Notes: generated by a model not told the origin, from the letters alone. A DNA stretch of 64,000 bases from Actinomadura rudentiformis (GCF_008923185.1 NZ_WBMT01000016.1:62001-126000); one strand, 5' to 3'. Positions 1 to 8,942 are shown, numbered from the stretch's first letter. Numbers and translations are program-made.

Positions 1-1235
1 CCCTCGAACAGGTCGGCGTCGTGCTCGGCGACCAGCACGGCGGTACGGATCGCGGCGGGGTCGAGCTCGGAGAAGGGCAGCCCGTCGAGCGTGATCACCC
101 CCTCGTCAGGGTCGGCCGCGCGGCCGAGCACCCGGAGCAGCGCTGTGGCGGCGGTGGGCTCGGCCACGATGCCCAGCATCTCGCCGGGCGCGACGTCCAG
201 GCTCAGATCGTTCAATGCGCCGTGAGAGACGTTCCTCAACCGGACCTCCCCGCGGACCTGGGCCGGCAGGGCCCCCGCTCCGTCGGCGACCGCCGGGGGA
301 GTGGCGAGTACGGCGGCGATGCGCGCGGCGGAGGCGCGGCCCTGGGCGAGCTCGCCGTTCGCCCACGCGAGGATCGACAGCGGGGTCAGCAGAAACTGCG
401 CCAGGCCGACCGCGGCGACCAGCTGCCCGACCGTGATGTCGCCCGAGGCCGCGAGCCGTCCGCCCACGAGGGCGACGACGGCGATGAAGACGCCGGTCAG
501 GGCGAGCATGCCGCCGTCATGCCAGGCCTGGGCCCGAGCCGCCCGCAAGGTCGCGGCCAGCGAATCGCGGCTCGTTCTGCGGTAACGGCTCACAGCCGTG
601 GCCTCCGCGCCGAGCCCCTTGAGAACGCGGAGACCCGAGATCAGGTCAGCGGCGACGCCGGACGCGTGCGCGGCGCGTTCCTGCTCGGTGCCGCTGCGGC
701 GCTCAAGCGGCCTGCCCAGCAGGTGAGCCAGCAGCAGCAGGGGAGGAATGCCCAGCAGGACGACCAACCCCAGCGGCACCGAGACCCACAGCAGCGCGAA
801 CCCACCCGCGACGAGCCCGGCCAGCGCCGCGACCCCCGCTGTCAACGCGATGTGGACCGCCCCGACCCGCTTGGCGTCGCCGCTGGCGATGTTGACCAGC
901 TCTCCTGGCAGCCGGCCGTGCTCCGCGCCGCCCCGGGGATGGAGGACGCGCTCGGTGAGCTCGATCCTCAGCCCGTGCGCGGCCTGCTCCGACGCCCGTT
1001 CAGCGGCCCGGAAGCTGAACCGGTAGCTGAACGACAACACGGCGAAGACCACGGCGAGCACCCCGACCCAGCGAAGCAGGGCGCCGCTGTCCCCGGTGGA
1101 GACCGCCTTGTCGATCACCACGCCGATCACCACGGGCACCAGCGCCTCACCTACCTGGTGCCCGGCGGCCAGCAACGACCCGCCCGCCGAATGCCGCCAC
1201 TGACCGGTGATCGCGCGCTTCAGCACGTCGGACAC
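1..1235 (-). CDS. ABC transporter half-molecule (TMD-NBD) with degenerate Walker A, partial
   Basis: This gene reads leftward out of the window, so only about 411 residues are visible. An N-terminal transmembrane domain of five to six helices (about residues 15-300) precedes the start of a nucleotide-binding domain at about residue 330. The GTG at 1235 follows a clear GAGGAGG ribosome site. The segment at about residues 356-367 reads IVAEPTAATALL where Walker A (GxxGxGKST) should stand, so the P-loop Lys and Gly pattern is missing. Such half-transporters normally pair with a partner that has an intact ATP site. It lies 22 bases downstream of an iron-regulated FhuF-like gene, so a role in siderophore export or uptake is inferred. 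The family is sure; the substrate is not. Confidence 0.85.
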   Translation of the reverse strand, partial: MSDVLKRAITGQWRHSAGGSLLAAGHQVGEALVPVVIGVVIDKAVSTGDSGALLRWVGVLAVVFAVLSFSYRFSFRAAERASEQAAHGLRIELTERVLHPRGGAEHGRLPGELVNIASGDAKRVGAVHIALTAGVAALAGLVAGGFALLWVSVPLGLVVLLGIPPLLLLAHLLGRPLERRSGTEQERAAHASGVAADLISGLRVLKGLGAEATAVSRYRRTSRDSLAATLRAARAQAWHDGGMLALTGVFIAVVALVGGRLAASGDITVGQLVAAVGLAQFLLTPLSILAWANGELAQGRASAARIAAVLATPPAVADGAGALPAQVRGEVRLRNVSHGALNDLSLDVAPGEMLGIVAEPTAATALLRVLGRAADPDEGVITLDGLPFSELDPAAIRTAVLVAEHDADLFE

Positions 1236-1257
1236 TCTGGCTCCTCCTCGCAGGTGT

Positions 1258-1989
1258 TCAAGCAGGTGGGGTGTTCACGCAGCAGGTGGGGCAGGGATCG
1301 CTGCCCGGCAGCGTCACCCACAGGCAACACGTCCGCCGCCGCAGTGAGGGCATCTCCACCAGCCCGGCCACCGGCCCGCCGATCGCGCTCACGAGGCCCT
1401 CTGCCGCGTCGGCCCCCATTCCGAGCATCTCGAACGGCTCGACCAGCGCCTCCGCGACCGATCCCCACAATCCCCGCCGCCCGGTCCGGGTCAGGTCATG
1501 AAGCGCCTCGATGACGGGTGCGTGGAGGTTTTCGATCAGCGTGTCCCGGATGACCGGGCCAAGGTAGCCCGGCTCGCCGGAGGCGACTCGCGCCTCGTTC
1601 AACCCGACGAGCATGAACGGCTCGTCCTCCAGGGGCTGTACCGAGGTGCTCTCCGCGGTCATCAGGGGAACGTGTCCGCCCAGAGCCCAGCCCACGACGA
1701 CGGGGAGGGTAGTCCAGTAGGAGAACTGCTTCCACCACAAGGCCGCCGCGACATGCGGGGGAGCCGACCACCGTTCCGCGGCCTGCTCGACCATCGCTGC
1801 CAGGGCCGTATGGGGCGCCTGAGTCAGCTCGCTGATCGAGGACCATCCGTCTCCGGCCCGGAGGGCAGGTGCCAGGCCAAGCGTGATCCCAGCCGCCTCA
1901 GCACCTCGGAGCGTCTCCAGAAGCGGCTGCAACGCCACCTCGGCATCGCGCCCACCGCTGACCGCCGCCCCGGACAACGTCGCCTCCAC
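1258..1989 (-). CDS. FhuF-like (2Fe-2S) ferric-siderophore reductase
   Basis: This 243-residue cytosolic protein ends in the FhuF-type iron-sulfur signature Cys-Cys-x10-Cys-x2-Cys (C221, C222, C233, C236). In that family a 2Fe-2S cluster reduces ferric siderophore to release iron. The middle contains a Trp-rich stretch (ALWWKQFSYW) also usual in the family. I chose the GTG at 1989 because GGAGG stands five bases upstream. A longer in-frame reading to 2034 would put the start inside the iron box and is rejected. It is the first gene of an operon with the ABC half-transporter, controlled by the iron box at 2009-2027. Confidence 0.85.
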   Translation of the reverse strand: MEATLSGAAVSGGRDAEVALQPLLETLRGAEAAGITLGLAPALRAGDGWSSISELTQAPHTALAAMVEQAAERWSAPPHVAAALWWKQFSYWTTLPVVVGWALGGHVPLMTAESTSVQPLEDEPFMLVGLNEARVASGEPGYLGPVIRDTLIENLHAPVIEALHDLTRTGRRGLWGSVAEALVEPFEMLGMGADAAEGLVSAIGGPVAGLVEMPSLRRRTCCLWVTLPGSDPCPTCCVNTPPA

Positions 1990-2005
1990 CGCGCCTCCGA
2001 ACCGT

Positions 2006-2034
2006 AAATAAGGCAAGCCTAACCTAAAGCCCAA
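2006..2034 (-). promoter_or_regulatory. Promoter of the FhuF-like/ABC operon
   Basis: On the minus strand TTGGGC (2034-2029) and TTATTT (2011-2006) are separated by 17 bases and resemble -35 and -10 boxes. The iron box lies between them, where a bound repressor would block RNA polymerase. The assignment is inference from spacing. Confidence 0.5.
2009..2027 (-). promoter_or_regulatory. Iron box (DtxR/IdeR/DmdR-type operator)
   Basis: The minus strand reads TTAGGTTAGGCTTGCCTTA. It matches the 19-base consensus of the Fe(II)-dependent DtxR/IdeR/DmdR repressors (TTAGGTTAGGCTAACCTAA) at 16 of 19 positions, with the whole first 12 bases exact. It predicts derepression of the FhuF-like gene and the ABC half-transporter under iron limitation. 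Confidence 0.85.
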
Positions 2035-2070
2035 GTCAAAGATCTAGCCCCGTTCCCGCCCGTGTGGGGA

Positions 2071-3987
2071 TCAGTCCTTGGCGATGACGATGACGTGGTC
2101 CTCGGCGCTGAGCTCCATTGGTGCTCTTTTGTCGGGGTTGAGAACGACGCCGTAGTCGGGGGGCTGGTGGAAGCGTTCTTGCAACCGGTAGCCGATCGCG
2201 GTCTCGCCGCGGCGGCGGGCGGCCTCGATCACGGTGGCGAAGTTCGCGGTGATGCCGGGGTGCAGGTAGTCGGGGGCGGGCTTGAGGTAGATCTCCGAAC
2301 CCGCCGGGTCGAGGAGGTCGGCGAAGACCTCGTACAGGTGGCGGTTCTCGCTGAGCTGCGTGAGCATCAGGCTGATCAGCTTGTCGCTGACCACGAAGTC
2401 GTCGGCCTTGGTGACCTGGGCGATCTCACGGTTGGCGTCGTCGTGGATCTCGCTGACGATGGAGTAGGGATCGCCGAGGCTCTCTTCGAGATCCCGCAGG
2501 TGCAGCAGGGTGACCAGGGTCCGGGCATCGGCGTGCGTGTCTTCGTAGCCCGCGTCGCCCAGGACGATGATGTGCTGGTAGGAGCCCACGTCGAGGGCTT
2601 CGAGCTGGTTGCGGTCGGTGGAGTCGCAGCGGGTGAACGCCACGGTCAGGTTGGTGAGGGTGCCGAGCGTCTCGCGCGGATCGGCGCGCTGTGCGGCGAT
2701 CGTCAGGCCGGAGCCCGGCTCGGTGAACTCGTCCAGCAGGCTGATGACCTCCGGGGCGCGGTGGTTCCAGCCGATCAGCAGGGTGCGCCCGCGCACGGTC
2801 GGACGTGAGGTCGCGGTGGCGATGGCCCGTTCAAAGATCTCCGGCCGGGGGCCGAGCCTGATGAGCAGGTCGTCCTCGGCGAGCAGGACGATCTCGTCGT
2901 CAGCGTGGATCACGGTGTCGGGGGAGGGATTGACCAGGACCGCCCCGTCCGCGCGCCGCGCGCCGACGGGGATGCCGAGCTCGTACGCCCCCAGCGCCTC
3001 GCCGTAGGTGATCCCGGCCAGGCTCGGCTCGGGCCGCATGTAGAACTCATGGCCCCGGTAGTTGAGCAGGTCGGTGTAGACCTGCGACAGGCCGGACTGG
3101 CGGTGCGACTGGACGATGAGCTGGATGGCGATGTCGTCGGCGTCGATGACCTGAGCCGCCGGCCCTCCGGCGAGCCGGGCGGCCGGGAGGTTGGCCGAGT
3201 CGTGCACGGCCGCCACCACGTGGGGCCGCGCGCCGTCCCAGGCCCGCCCGCCCAGCGACAGCAGCACCTTGATCACGTGGTTGTCGGCGTCCTCGACCGG
3301 CGGCGAGAGCACCACGATGGAACGGGCCGTGTCGGGGCTGACCAGGTCGAGGTCGGCGACCTTCAGGGGATTGCCGTGCCGGCAGACGACCCGCGTCCGC
3401 CTCGTGTCGCCCACCCGCGCCCGGATCGCATCCTCCATGTCGACCTTGTCGAGGTCGGCGAGGATCGCGATGCAGGACCGGCGTTTGCTCTGGTTGGCCT
3501 CCGCCAGCTCCGCGATGACGGTGAAGACCTGCTCGGACCAGCCGAGCACGACGGTGTGATCGTGCTCGATGATCCGCGACCGGCCCTTGCGCAGCTCGTC
3601 GATCTTGTTCTCGAGCCCGGTGGTGAGCACGCCGATCAGCGCGCTGACGATGAAGATCCCGCCGACCGTCGAGACCAGCATGAGCGCCAGGAACGGAGCC
3701 GTGCCCGTGTCGTCGCCCATCGTCCCCGGGTCGAGCGTGCGCAACAGGCTGCGCCACACGACCCCGGGCCAGTGCCCGTTGTCACGCGAGTTCTTGGGCG
3801 CGACGACCACGGCGAGCGAGGCCACCACCAGGATGAGCACGCCGGACGCGAGCCCCAGCCAGCCGATCAGCGCCGGGGTGCCCTTCGACATGGTGTTGTC
3901 GAACCAATACCGAACCCGCTCGCGCCTGCCGCTCCGAGCCAAGCGCCCTCCCGTGCCGCATGGCCGCCACCCCCGCCGGCCCCCCAT
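2071..3987 (-). CDS. CASTOR/POLLUX-related putative ion channel with RCK domains
   Basis: This 638-residue membrane protein has two hydrophobic helices (about residues 39-63 and 98-124) with a short pore-like region between. Two Rossmann-like RCK/TrkA-N domains follow, beginning near HTVVLGWSEQ (about 145) and RTLLIGWNHR. This is the arrangement of plant CASTOR/POLLUX and their actinobacterial homologues, which conduct cations; the bacterial role is not established. The start is uncertain: ATG 3987 lacks a good ribosome site, and TTG codons nearby (3990, and one about 15 codons in after GGGAGG) are alternatives. It stands alone, convergent with nothing and downstream of no obvious partner. 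Confidence 0.8.
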   Translation of the reverse strand: MGGRRGWRPCGTGGRLARSGRRERVRYWFDNTMSKGTPALIGWLGLASGVLILVVASLAVVVAPKNSRDNGHWPGVVWRSLLRTLDPGTMGDDTGTAPFLALMLVSTVGGIFIVSALIGVLTTGLENKIDELRKGRSRIIEHDHTVVLGWSEQVFTVIAELAEANQSKRRSCIAILADLDKVDMEDAIRARVGDTRRTRVVCRHGNPLKVADLDLVSPDTARSIVVLSPPVEDADNHVIKVLLSLGGRAWDGARPHVVAAVHDSANLPAARLAGGPAAQVIDADDIAIQLIVQSHRQSGLSQVYTDLLNYRGHEFYMRPEPSLAGITYGEALGAYELGIPVGARRADGAVLVNPSPDTVIHADDEIVLLAEDDLLIRLGPRPEIFERAIATATSRPTVRGRTLLIGWNHRAPEVISLLDEFTEPGSGLTIAAQRADPRETLGTLTNLTVAFTRCDSTDRNQLEALDVGSYQHIIVLGDAGYEDTHADARTLVTLLHLRDLEESLGDPYSIVSEIHDDANREIAQVTKADDFVVSDKLISLMLTQLSENRHLYEVFADLLDPAGSEIYLKPAPDYLHPGITANFATVIEAARRRGETAIGYRLQERFHQPPDYGVVLNPDKRAPMELSAEDHVIVIAKD

Positions 3988-4096
3988 CAACCCGGAGAGA
4001 TCTTAGGGGCAGACCGCAACGACCCCCACCAAATCCAGGGATGTCGTCACCCGAGGACCGTGGGCACACGCTTGCACGGACGGAAGACGGCGAACG

Positions 4097-4651
4097 TCAG
4101 CCCCGCTCCGGGGGAGCCTCGGCGACCGGCGTTGTGATCATCCAGCGGTGGCCGAACGGGTCGTTGATGACGCCGTTACGGCCGTACGGGTAGTCCTGGA
4201 CCGGCCGGGTGAGCTCGGCGCCCAGCGCCACGGCACGGGAGACGACCCGGTCGACGTCCGGCACCGTCAGGTAGAGCGACTGGCTGGGGCCGCCGCGGGC
4301 CTTGGGCCCAAGCAGCCCTTCCTCGGGCCACTCGTCCGCCAGCATGAGGACCGAGTCGCCGATGGACAGCTCGGCGTGGCCGATCCGGCCGTCCTCCATG
4401 ACGATCGGCTCGTCCCGCCAGCGCGCGTCGAGCGCCCGCGCGTACCAGTCCAGCGCCCGCCGTCCGTCGTCGACGCAGATATAGGGCGTCAGCGAACGCA
4501 GGTGCGCCTCCGGCTTCATGTCCGTGCTCATGGTGTCTCCCATCGGTCGGAGCAGCGCTCGCCGCATGCGTTCTCGCAGCCGCGCCGCGAAGATCGGGTC
4601 CGGGTCGACCGGCAGGACCGGTGTCCGGAGGGCCTCCATCGGATCAGTCAT
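4097..4651 (-). CDS. VOC (glyoxalase/PhnB-like) protein coupled to ECF sigma factor
   Basis: This 184-residue protein has a vicinal-oxygen-chelate domain (about residues 50-180) with the typical PhnB-like ending YGRNGVINDPFGHRWMI. An N-terminal tail of about 40 residues (LRTPVLPVDPDP, then an Arg-rich helix) precedes the domain. Its ATG overlaps the stop of the upstream sigma-factor gene by eight bases (ATGACTGA), so translation is very probably coupled. A tail of this kind beside an ECF sigma gene recurs in actinomycetes, as I recall. The ligand is unknown; it may sense or process a small molecule for the sigma factor. Confidence 0.8.
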   Translation of the reverse strand: MTDPMEALRTPVLPVDPDPIFAARLRERMRRALLRPMGDTMSTDMKPEAHLRSLTPYICVDDGRRALDWYARALDARWRDEPIVMEDGRIGHAELSIGDSVLMLADEWPEEGLLGPKARGGPSQSLYLTVPDVDRVVSRAVALGAELTRPVQDYPYGRNGVINDPFGHRWMITTPVAEAPPERG

Positions 4652-5306
4652 CACGGCCCTCCTCTCGCGGGTCGACGGGACTTTCGTGGGGCCCGGGCGG
4701 CTCCGGCCGGCCCTGGGCATCAGCGGAACCGGTGTGGCTCGTGGTCTTGTCGTTGGAGAACGCACGCGGGGCTGCTGAGGGGGTGCCGGGGGGACACTGC
4801 CGGTCGTAGGCACGGCGGAACGCCGCCTTGGCGCGCATGAGGAGGGCCTCGGTCGCGTGAACCGTGCGGCCCAGGTGCTCGGCGACATGGGGGACCGGCA
4901 GCCCGTCGAGGTAGCGCAGGGTCAGTGCGGCCCTGTGGCCCGGGGGCAGCTCCTTGAGGACCTCGCGTGCCAGCAGGGCGTCGAGACGTTCCTCCCATGG
5001 GTCGTCGGTGTCCGGACGCCCCTCGTCGACCGTGCGGAGCAGGCGCTCCTCACGATCCGCCCGACGCCAGTGATCGGCCAGTTTGTGCCGCGCGACGCCG
5101 ACCAGCCATGCCGTGGACAACTCGGGTGGCGCCTCCTTCCGTACCGCCTCGACGGCCGCCAGGAACGTCTCGGCCGTGAGGTCCTCGGCCAGTGCCCGCC
5201 GTCCGCATCGGGACAGCAGATAGCCATAGACCTGGGGCAGCGCCGCGTCGTACAGCTCCAGCAGGGCAAGCCCCGGGTCCGGCTCCATCTGTCCTGGTGG
5301 GCCCAT
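4644..5306 (-). CDS. ECF RNA polymerase sigma factor
   Basis: This 220-residue protein carries sigma-70 region 2 (AEDLTAETFLAAVEAV, about residues 41-56) and region 4 (LPPGHRAALTLRYLDGLPV, then a helix-turn-helix around VAEHLGRTVHATEALLMRAK). It directs RNA polymerase to a small regulon. A Pro- and charged-rich tail of about 50 residues extends past region 4. No anti-sigma gene is adjacent; the coupled downstream gene is a VOC protein instead. The start at 5306 is ATG; an ATG six codons inside, after CAGGAC, is equally possible. Confidence 0.88.
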   Translation of the reverse strand: MGPPGQMEPDPGLALLELYDAALPQVYGYLLSRCGRRALAEDLTAETFLAAVEAVRKEAPPELSTAWLVGVARHKLADHWRRADREERLLRTVDEGRPDTDDPWEERLDALLAREVLKELPPGHRAALTLRYLDGLPVPHVAEHLGRTVHATEALLMRAKAAFRRAYDRQCPPGTPSAAPRAFSNDKTTSHTGSADAQGRPEPPGPHESPVDPREEGRDD

Positions 5307-5407
5307 ACTCTGTCCATCGGTTCACGGCTGGGTTTTCCGACGGGTGAAGACCAAGTTTTTTCGCCCCGTACACGGATACCGCCTTTCCCATGACCGATCA
5401 TTGATGG

Positions 5408-6148
5408 GTGCACGTTCCAGAACCCACCACCCTTTTCACCAGCGACGCCGTTCGTATCGACGCTGGACATTTCCCTGGCGAGGGCGGGTTGTGCTTCGTG
5501 CTGGCGCATGGATTCACGTGCTCCTGGCGGCAGCCCAGGCTGCTCCGGATCGCCAATGTGCTGAACCGGCGAGGCGGCGTGATCGGGCTGGACTTCCGCG
5601 GCCATGGCCGGTCCGGCGGCCGTTCCACGGTGGGTGATCGCGAGGTGCTCGATGTCGAGGCGGCGGTCGCGGCGGCGCGGCGGCGGGGATATGAGCGCGT
5701 CGTGGTGACGGGCTTCTCGATGGGGGCGGCCGTCGCCATACGGCACGCGGGCCTGCACGGGGGCATCGACGGGGTGATCTCGGTCAGCTCGCCCGCCCGC
5801 TGGTATTACCGGGGCACGGTGCCGATGCGCCGCGTTCACTGGGCGATCGAACGGCGGACGGGGCGTCTGGCGGTACGGCTCGCACGGGGCACCCGCGTCG
5901 CCGCGAACGGCTGGAACCCGGTTCCCGAAGCCCCGCACGAGGTCGTCGGACGCATCGCCCCGGCACCTCTCCTGATCGTTCACGGTGACGCCGACGCGTT
6001 CCTTCCGCTGGAGCACGCCCATCAGCTGTACGACGCGGCACGGGACCCTCGAGAGCTCTGGATAGAACCCGCCTTCGGCCACGCCGAGGTAGCGGCCACC
6101 CGGGACCTCATCGAACGCATCGCAGACTGGGGAGCCGCCCAGCGCTAG
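5408..6148 (+). CDS. Alpha/beta hydrolase
   Basis: This 246-residue cytosolic protein has the alpha/beta-hydrolase signature: HGFTC oxyanion segment (about 34-38), nucleophile elbow GFSMG with Ser104, acid residue in VHGDADAF (Asp194 or 196) and FGHAE with His225. Substrate is unknown. The GTG start at 5408 has no good ribosome site. It is divergent from the ECF sigma gene and its stop overlaps the end of the convergent MFS gene by four bases. Confidence 0.82.
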   Translation: MHVPEPTTLFTSDAVRIDAGHFPGEGGLCFVLAHGFTCSWRQPRLLRIANVLNRRGGVIGLDFRGHGRSGGRSTVGDREVLDVEAAVAAARRRGYERVVVTGFSMGAAVAIRHAGLHGGIDGVISVSSPARWYYRGTVPMRRVHWAIERRTGRLAVRLARGTRVAANGWNPVPEAPHEVVGRIAPAPLLIVHGDADAFLPLEHAHQLYDAARDPRELWIEPAFGHAEVAATRDLIERIADWGAAQR

Positions 6149-7443
6149 CGGTGGCGTGGGCCTGCGGTGAGGAGGCGCTGGGTGCCGGGGGCCGGCTGTG
6201 GTCCGGGCGCGGTGGTTTCGAGGGCGGAGGCTGGGCGGGTGCGTTCTGCCCAGCGGACAGCGGGGGTCATGGCGAAGCCGGCGGCCAGGAAGATGACACC
6301 GAGGACGAGCCAGCCGGGGGCGCCCCAGCCCATGATCAACGTGGTGAGGAGGATGGGGCCCAGCATGCGGGCCAGAGGGATGCCCATGCCGAAGAAGCCC
6401 TGGTACTGGCCTTGCTGCCGGGCAGGGGCGAGACCGAAGCTGATCTCCCAGGCGCCCGAGGCGAGGAACATCTCGCCGGCCACCTGGAGAACGATGCCGG
6501 CCAGGAGGATGAGGGCGGCCGGCCACGCGGACGAGCCGTACGCGGAGAGGGCGAAGACGGTGCAGCACGCCAGCATGATCAAGCCGGCAAGCCGGACGAA
6601 CCTCGTGGCGCTCGGCAGGCCGGTCACGCCACGGGCCACACGGACCTGGAAGAGCACGACGCAGACCGTATTGATCACGAGCATGGCGGAGACCAGCCAG
6701 CGCGGTGCGTCGGTGCGTTCGACCACCCAGAGCGGCATGACGAGGCCGAGCATCGGCATGTAGAGCAGCATCACCGTGTTGATCAGCGTGAGCACGGCGT
6801 ACGGGCGATCGCGGAGAACGGCGAGCTTGGGCTCTCCGCCCTCGGCGGGCGGCGCGGGCGGCACGGCGGGGAGCCGGGTGAGGACGGCCCCCGTGATCAG
6901 GAAGGCCACGGCGTCCACGGTGAAGACGGCGAGGTAGGCGCCCTCGCTGTCGAGCTGCAGCGCGAGGCCGCCCAGGGCGGCGCCGATCGCGAGGCCCGCG
7001 TTCGCCGTGGACTGCATGAAGGCGCGGGCCTCGGTGCGGCGGCCCGGCTCCACGAGGCCGGCGAGCAGCGCCTGGCGCGCGGCGCCCAGGCCGCTCTGGA
7101 AGCTCGCGTACAGGCAGGCGACCAGGATGAAGGGCACGAACGCCCGCACGGTGAGGAAGGCCGCCACCGAGCCGGCGGTGGCGAGGGCGAGCATGATCGC
7201 GGTGCCGCGCGGGCCACGGCGGTCGGCCAGGGCGCCGAGGGGGACACCGGCGAACGAGCCGACGGCCCAGGCGATGGTCAGGCCAAGGCCGATCTGGCTC
7301 GGCGACATTCCGACGACGCGAATGAAGAACAGAGCGGAGCATACGAGGAACGCGCCGTCGCCGAGCGAGCCGGCCAGCTGTGCGGTGGCGAGAACGCGCG
7401 GTGCGCCGGACGGGGGCACGAACCTGCTGGTGATCGCGTGCAT
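6145..7443 (-). CDS. MFS transporter
   Basis: This 432-residue protein has about twelve hydrophobic helices and the MFS loop 2-3 motif GALADRRGPR (about residues 70-79). It is a proton-coupled secondary transporter of the drug/metabolite efflux type; substrate unknown. No Shine-Dalgarno precedes ATG 7443, and a possible promoter would start transcription at or next to this codon, so the mRNA may be leaderless. It is divergent from a MocR regulator at 7512, a layout in which MocR proteins often control the neighbour. Confidence 0.85.
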   Translation of the reverse strand: MHAITSRFVPPSGAPRVLATAQLAGSLGDGAFLVCSALFFIRVVGMSPSQIGLGLTIAWAVGSFAGVPLGALADRRGPRGTAIMLALATAGSVAAFLTVRAFVPFILVACLYASFQSGLGAARQALLAGLVEPGRRTEARAFMQSTANAGLAIGAALGGLALQLDSEGAYLAVFTVDAVAFLITGAVLTRLPAVPPAPPAEGGEPKLAVLRDRPYAVLTLINTVMLLYMPMLGLVMPLWVVERTDAPRWLVSAMLVINTVCVVLFQVRVARGVTGLPSATRFVRLAGLIMLACCTVFALSAYGSSAWPAALILLAGIVLQVAGEMFLASGAWEISFGLAPARQQGQYQGFFGMGIPLARMLGPILLTTLIMGWGAPGWLVLGVIFLAAGFAMTPAVRWAERTRPASALETTAPGPQPAPGTQRLLTAGPRHR

Positions 7444-7449
7444 GTCTTG

Positions 7450-7516
7450 ACTATGGCAAGCCGGCTTGGCTCCTCGTAAGCTCCAATCGATGCCAAACCG
7501 ATGGGGCCAAATTGGA
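7450..7516. promoter_or_regulatory. MFS/MocR intergenic control region
   Basis: On the minus strand TTACGA (7479-7474) and CATAGT (7455-7450), 18 bases apart, would place the MFS start site next to its ATG. A perfect palindrome CAAGCCGGCTTG lies at 7457-7468 between these boxes. An inverted pair TCCAAT (7482-7487) and ATTGGA (7511-7516) reaches the MocR start codon. MocR factors use spaced half-sites, so these are candidate operators. No proof beyond the pattern. Confidence 0.35.
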
Positions 7517-8942
7517 TCTTCATATCAGCCTTGAGGGGCGGGGTGACCTGGCCGCCCGCATCTACCGGCAGATCCTGGACGCGATCCTCGACGGCCGGTT
7601 GCGCGCCGGTGAACGCCTGCCGCCCACGCGCGAGCTGGCCACCCGTCTGGAGGTCTCCCGCAACACCGTTGCCGCGGCCTACGACAGGCTGACGGCGGAA
7701 GGGTTCCTTGAGGGCCGGTCCGGCGCCGGCACCTTCGTCCTGAACGAGCCGCTCCGCCGGCGCCGCACCCGCACGAGTACAAGCGGGCGTGCCGTACGGC
7801 CGAGGAGCCGCTGGGAATCCTTGGGTGTAGTGCCCAACGACCGGAGTGAGTTCGCGTTCGACTTCCGCTTGGGCATGCCTGATGCGACGTTGTTCCCGCT
7901 AGAGACTTGGCGGCGGCTGGTGTCCCGGGAGCTACGGCTCTCGTCCTTGCGTTCGGGTGGTTATGGCGAGCCTGCGGGTCACCCGGCTCTGCGTGAGGCG
8001 ATCGCTCGCTATGCGGGCCTGTCGCGCGGTGTACGGGCCGAAGCTGAGGACGTCATCGTCACCCAAGGCGCCCAGCAGGCAATCGATCTCGTCGGACGCA
8101 TCCTCATCGAGCCAGGCGACTGTGTCGCTGTGGAAGAGCCCGGCTATCCGCCCGCAAGGCTCCTCTTCGAATCGCTGGGCGCGCGCGTCGTCGGTGTACG
8201 GGTGGACGATGAGGGGCTGGACGTCTCTGCGATCCCCAAGGCGGCGCGTCTCGTCTATGTGACGCCGTCTCATCAGTTCCCGCTCGGCACCCCGATGTCT
8301 CTGGCGCGCCGTACCGCCCTGCTTGCGTGGGCCGAGCACAACGGCGACGTGGTGATCATCGAGGACGACTACGACAGCGAGTTCCGGTTTTCCGACCGGC
8401 CGCTGGAGCCCTTGCAAGGCCTCGACCGAACGGGCCGCGTTGTCTACGTGGGCTCGTTCTCCAAAACGCTGCTGCCGCTGCTCCGCGTGGGTTTCATGGT
8501 GGCGCCCGCGTCTCTCCAGCGTGCGCTTCACACAGCCAAGCAACTGTCCGACTGGCATGGCGAACCCACCACGCAGGCCGCGTTGGCCCGTCTGATAGAC
8601 GAAGGGCTGCTGGCGCGTCACATCCGTAAGGCCAACCGCGAGTACGCGTCACGCCACGAACGGATCCTTACCGCCCTCCACAACGACTTCTCCGAATGGC
8701 TGACGCCCGTTCCCTCCGCAGCAGGCCTGCACCTTTGTGCGCGTCTAAAGCCCCAACGGGATATCGACCTCAAACGACGGCTCGCAAGCGCGCGCGAGGC
8801 AGGCATAGCAGTGGAGTCACTCGCAAACTACTGCGCTGTTGCTCCCGTTCAAGAAGGGCTCGTCATTGGCTATGGGGCGATCCCCACCGAACGAGTCGAA
8901 GAAGGCTTGCGCCGTCTCTACGCTCACATCTGCCGCTCTTAG
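7512..8942 (+). CDS. MocR/PdxR-family transcriptional regulator (GntR HTH + aminotransferase-like)
   Basis: This 476-residue protein has a GntR winged-helix domain (about residues 8-78, with the LPPTRELATRLEVSRNTV segment). A fold-type I PLP-dependent aminotransferase-like domain follows. The PLP Schiff-base Lys is K318 in GSFSKTLLP, and IIEDDYDSEF carries the PLP-binding Asp region. Family members sense PLP or amino compounds and regulate neighbouring genes. The TTG start at 7512 gives the expected N-terminus (MDLHISL). Its likely target is the divergent MFS gene. Confidence 0.9.
   Translation: MDLHISLEGRGDLAARIYRQILDAILDGRLRAGERLPPTRELATRLEVSRNTVAAAYDRLTAEGFLEGRSGAGTFVLNEPLRRRRTRTSTSGRAVRPRSRWESLGVVPNDRSEFAFDFRLGMPDATLFPLETWRRLVSRELRLSSLRSGGYGEPAGHPALREAIARYAGLSRGVRAEAEDVIVTQGAQQAIDLVGRILIEPGDCVAVEEPGYPPARLLFESLGARVVGVRVDDEGLDVSAIPKAARLVYVTPSHQFPLGTPMSLARRTALLAWAEHNGDVVIIEDDYDSEFRFSDRPLEPLQGLDRTGRVVYVGSFSKTLLPLLRVGFMVAPASLQRALHTAKQLSDWHGEPTTQAALARLIDEGLLARHIRKANREYASRHERILTALHNDFSEWLTPVPSAAGLHLCARLKPQRDIDLKRRLASAREAGIAVESLANYCAVAPVQEGLVIGYGAIPTERVEEGLRRLYAHICRS

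Noticed and set aside
4922..7342. Open minus-strand frame of 806 codons
   Set aside because: It runs antisense or out of frame through the MFS, hydrolase and sigma genes and has no family likeness; a high-GC artefact.
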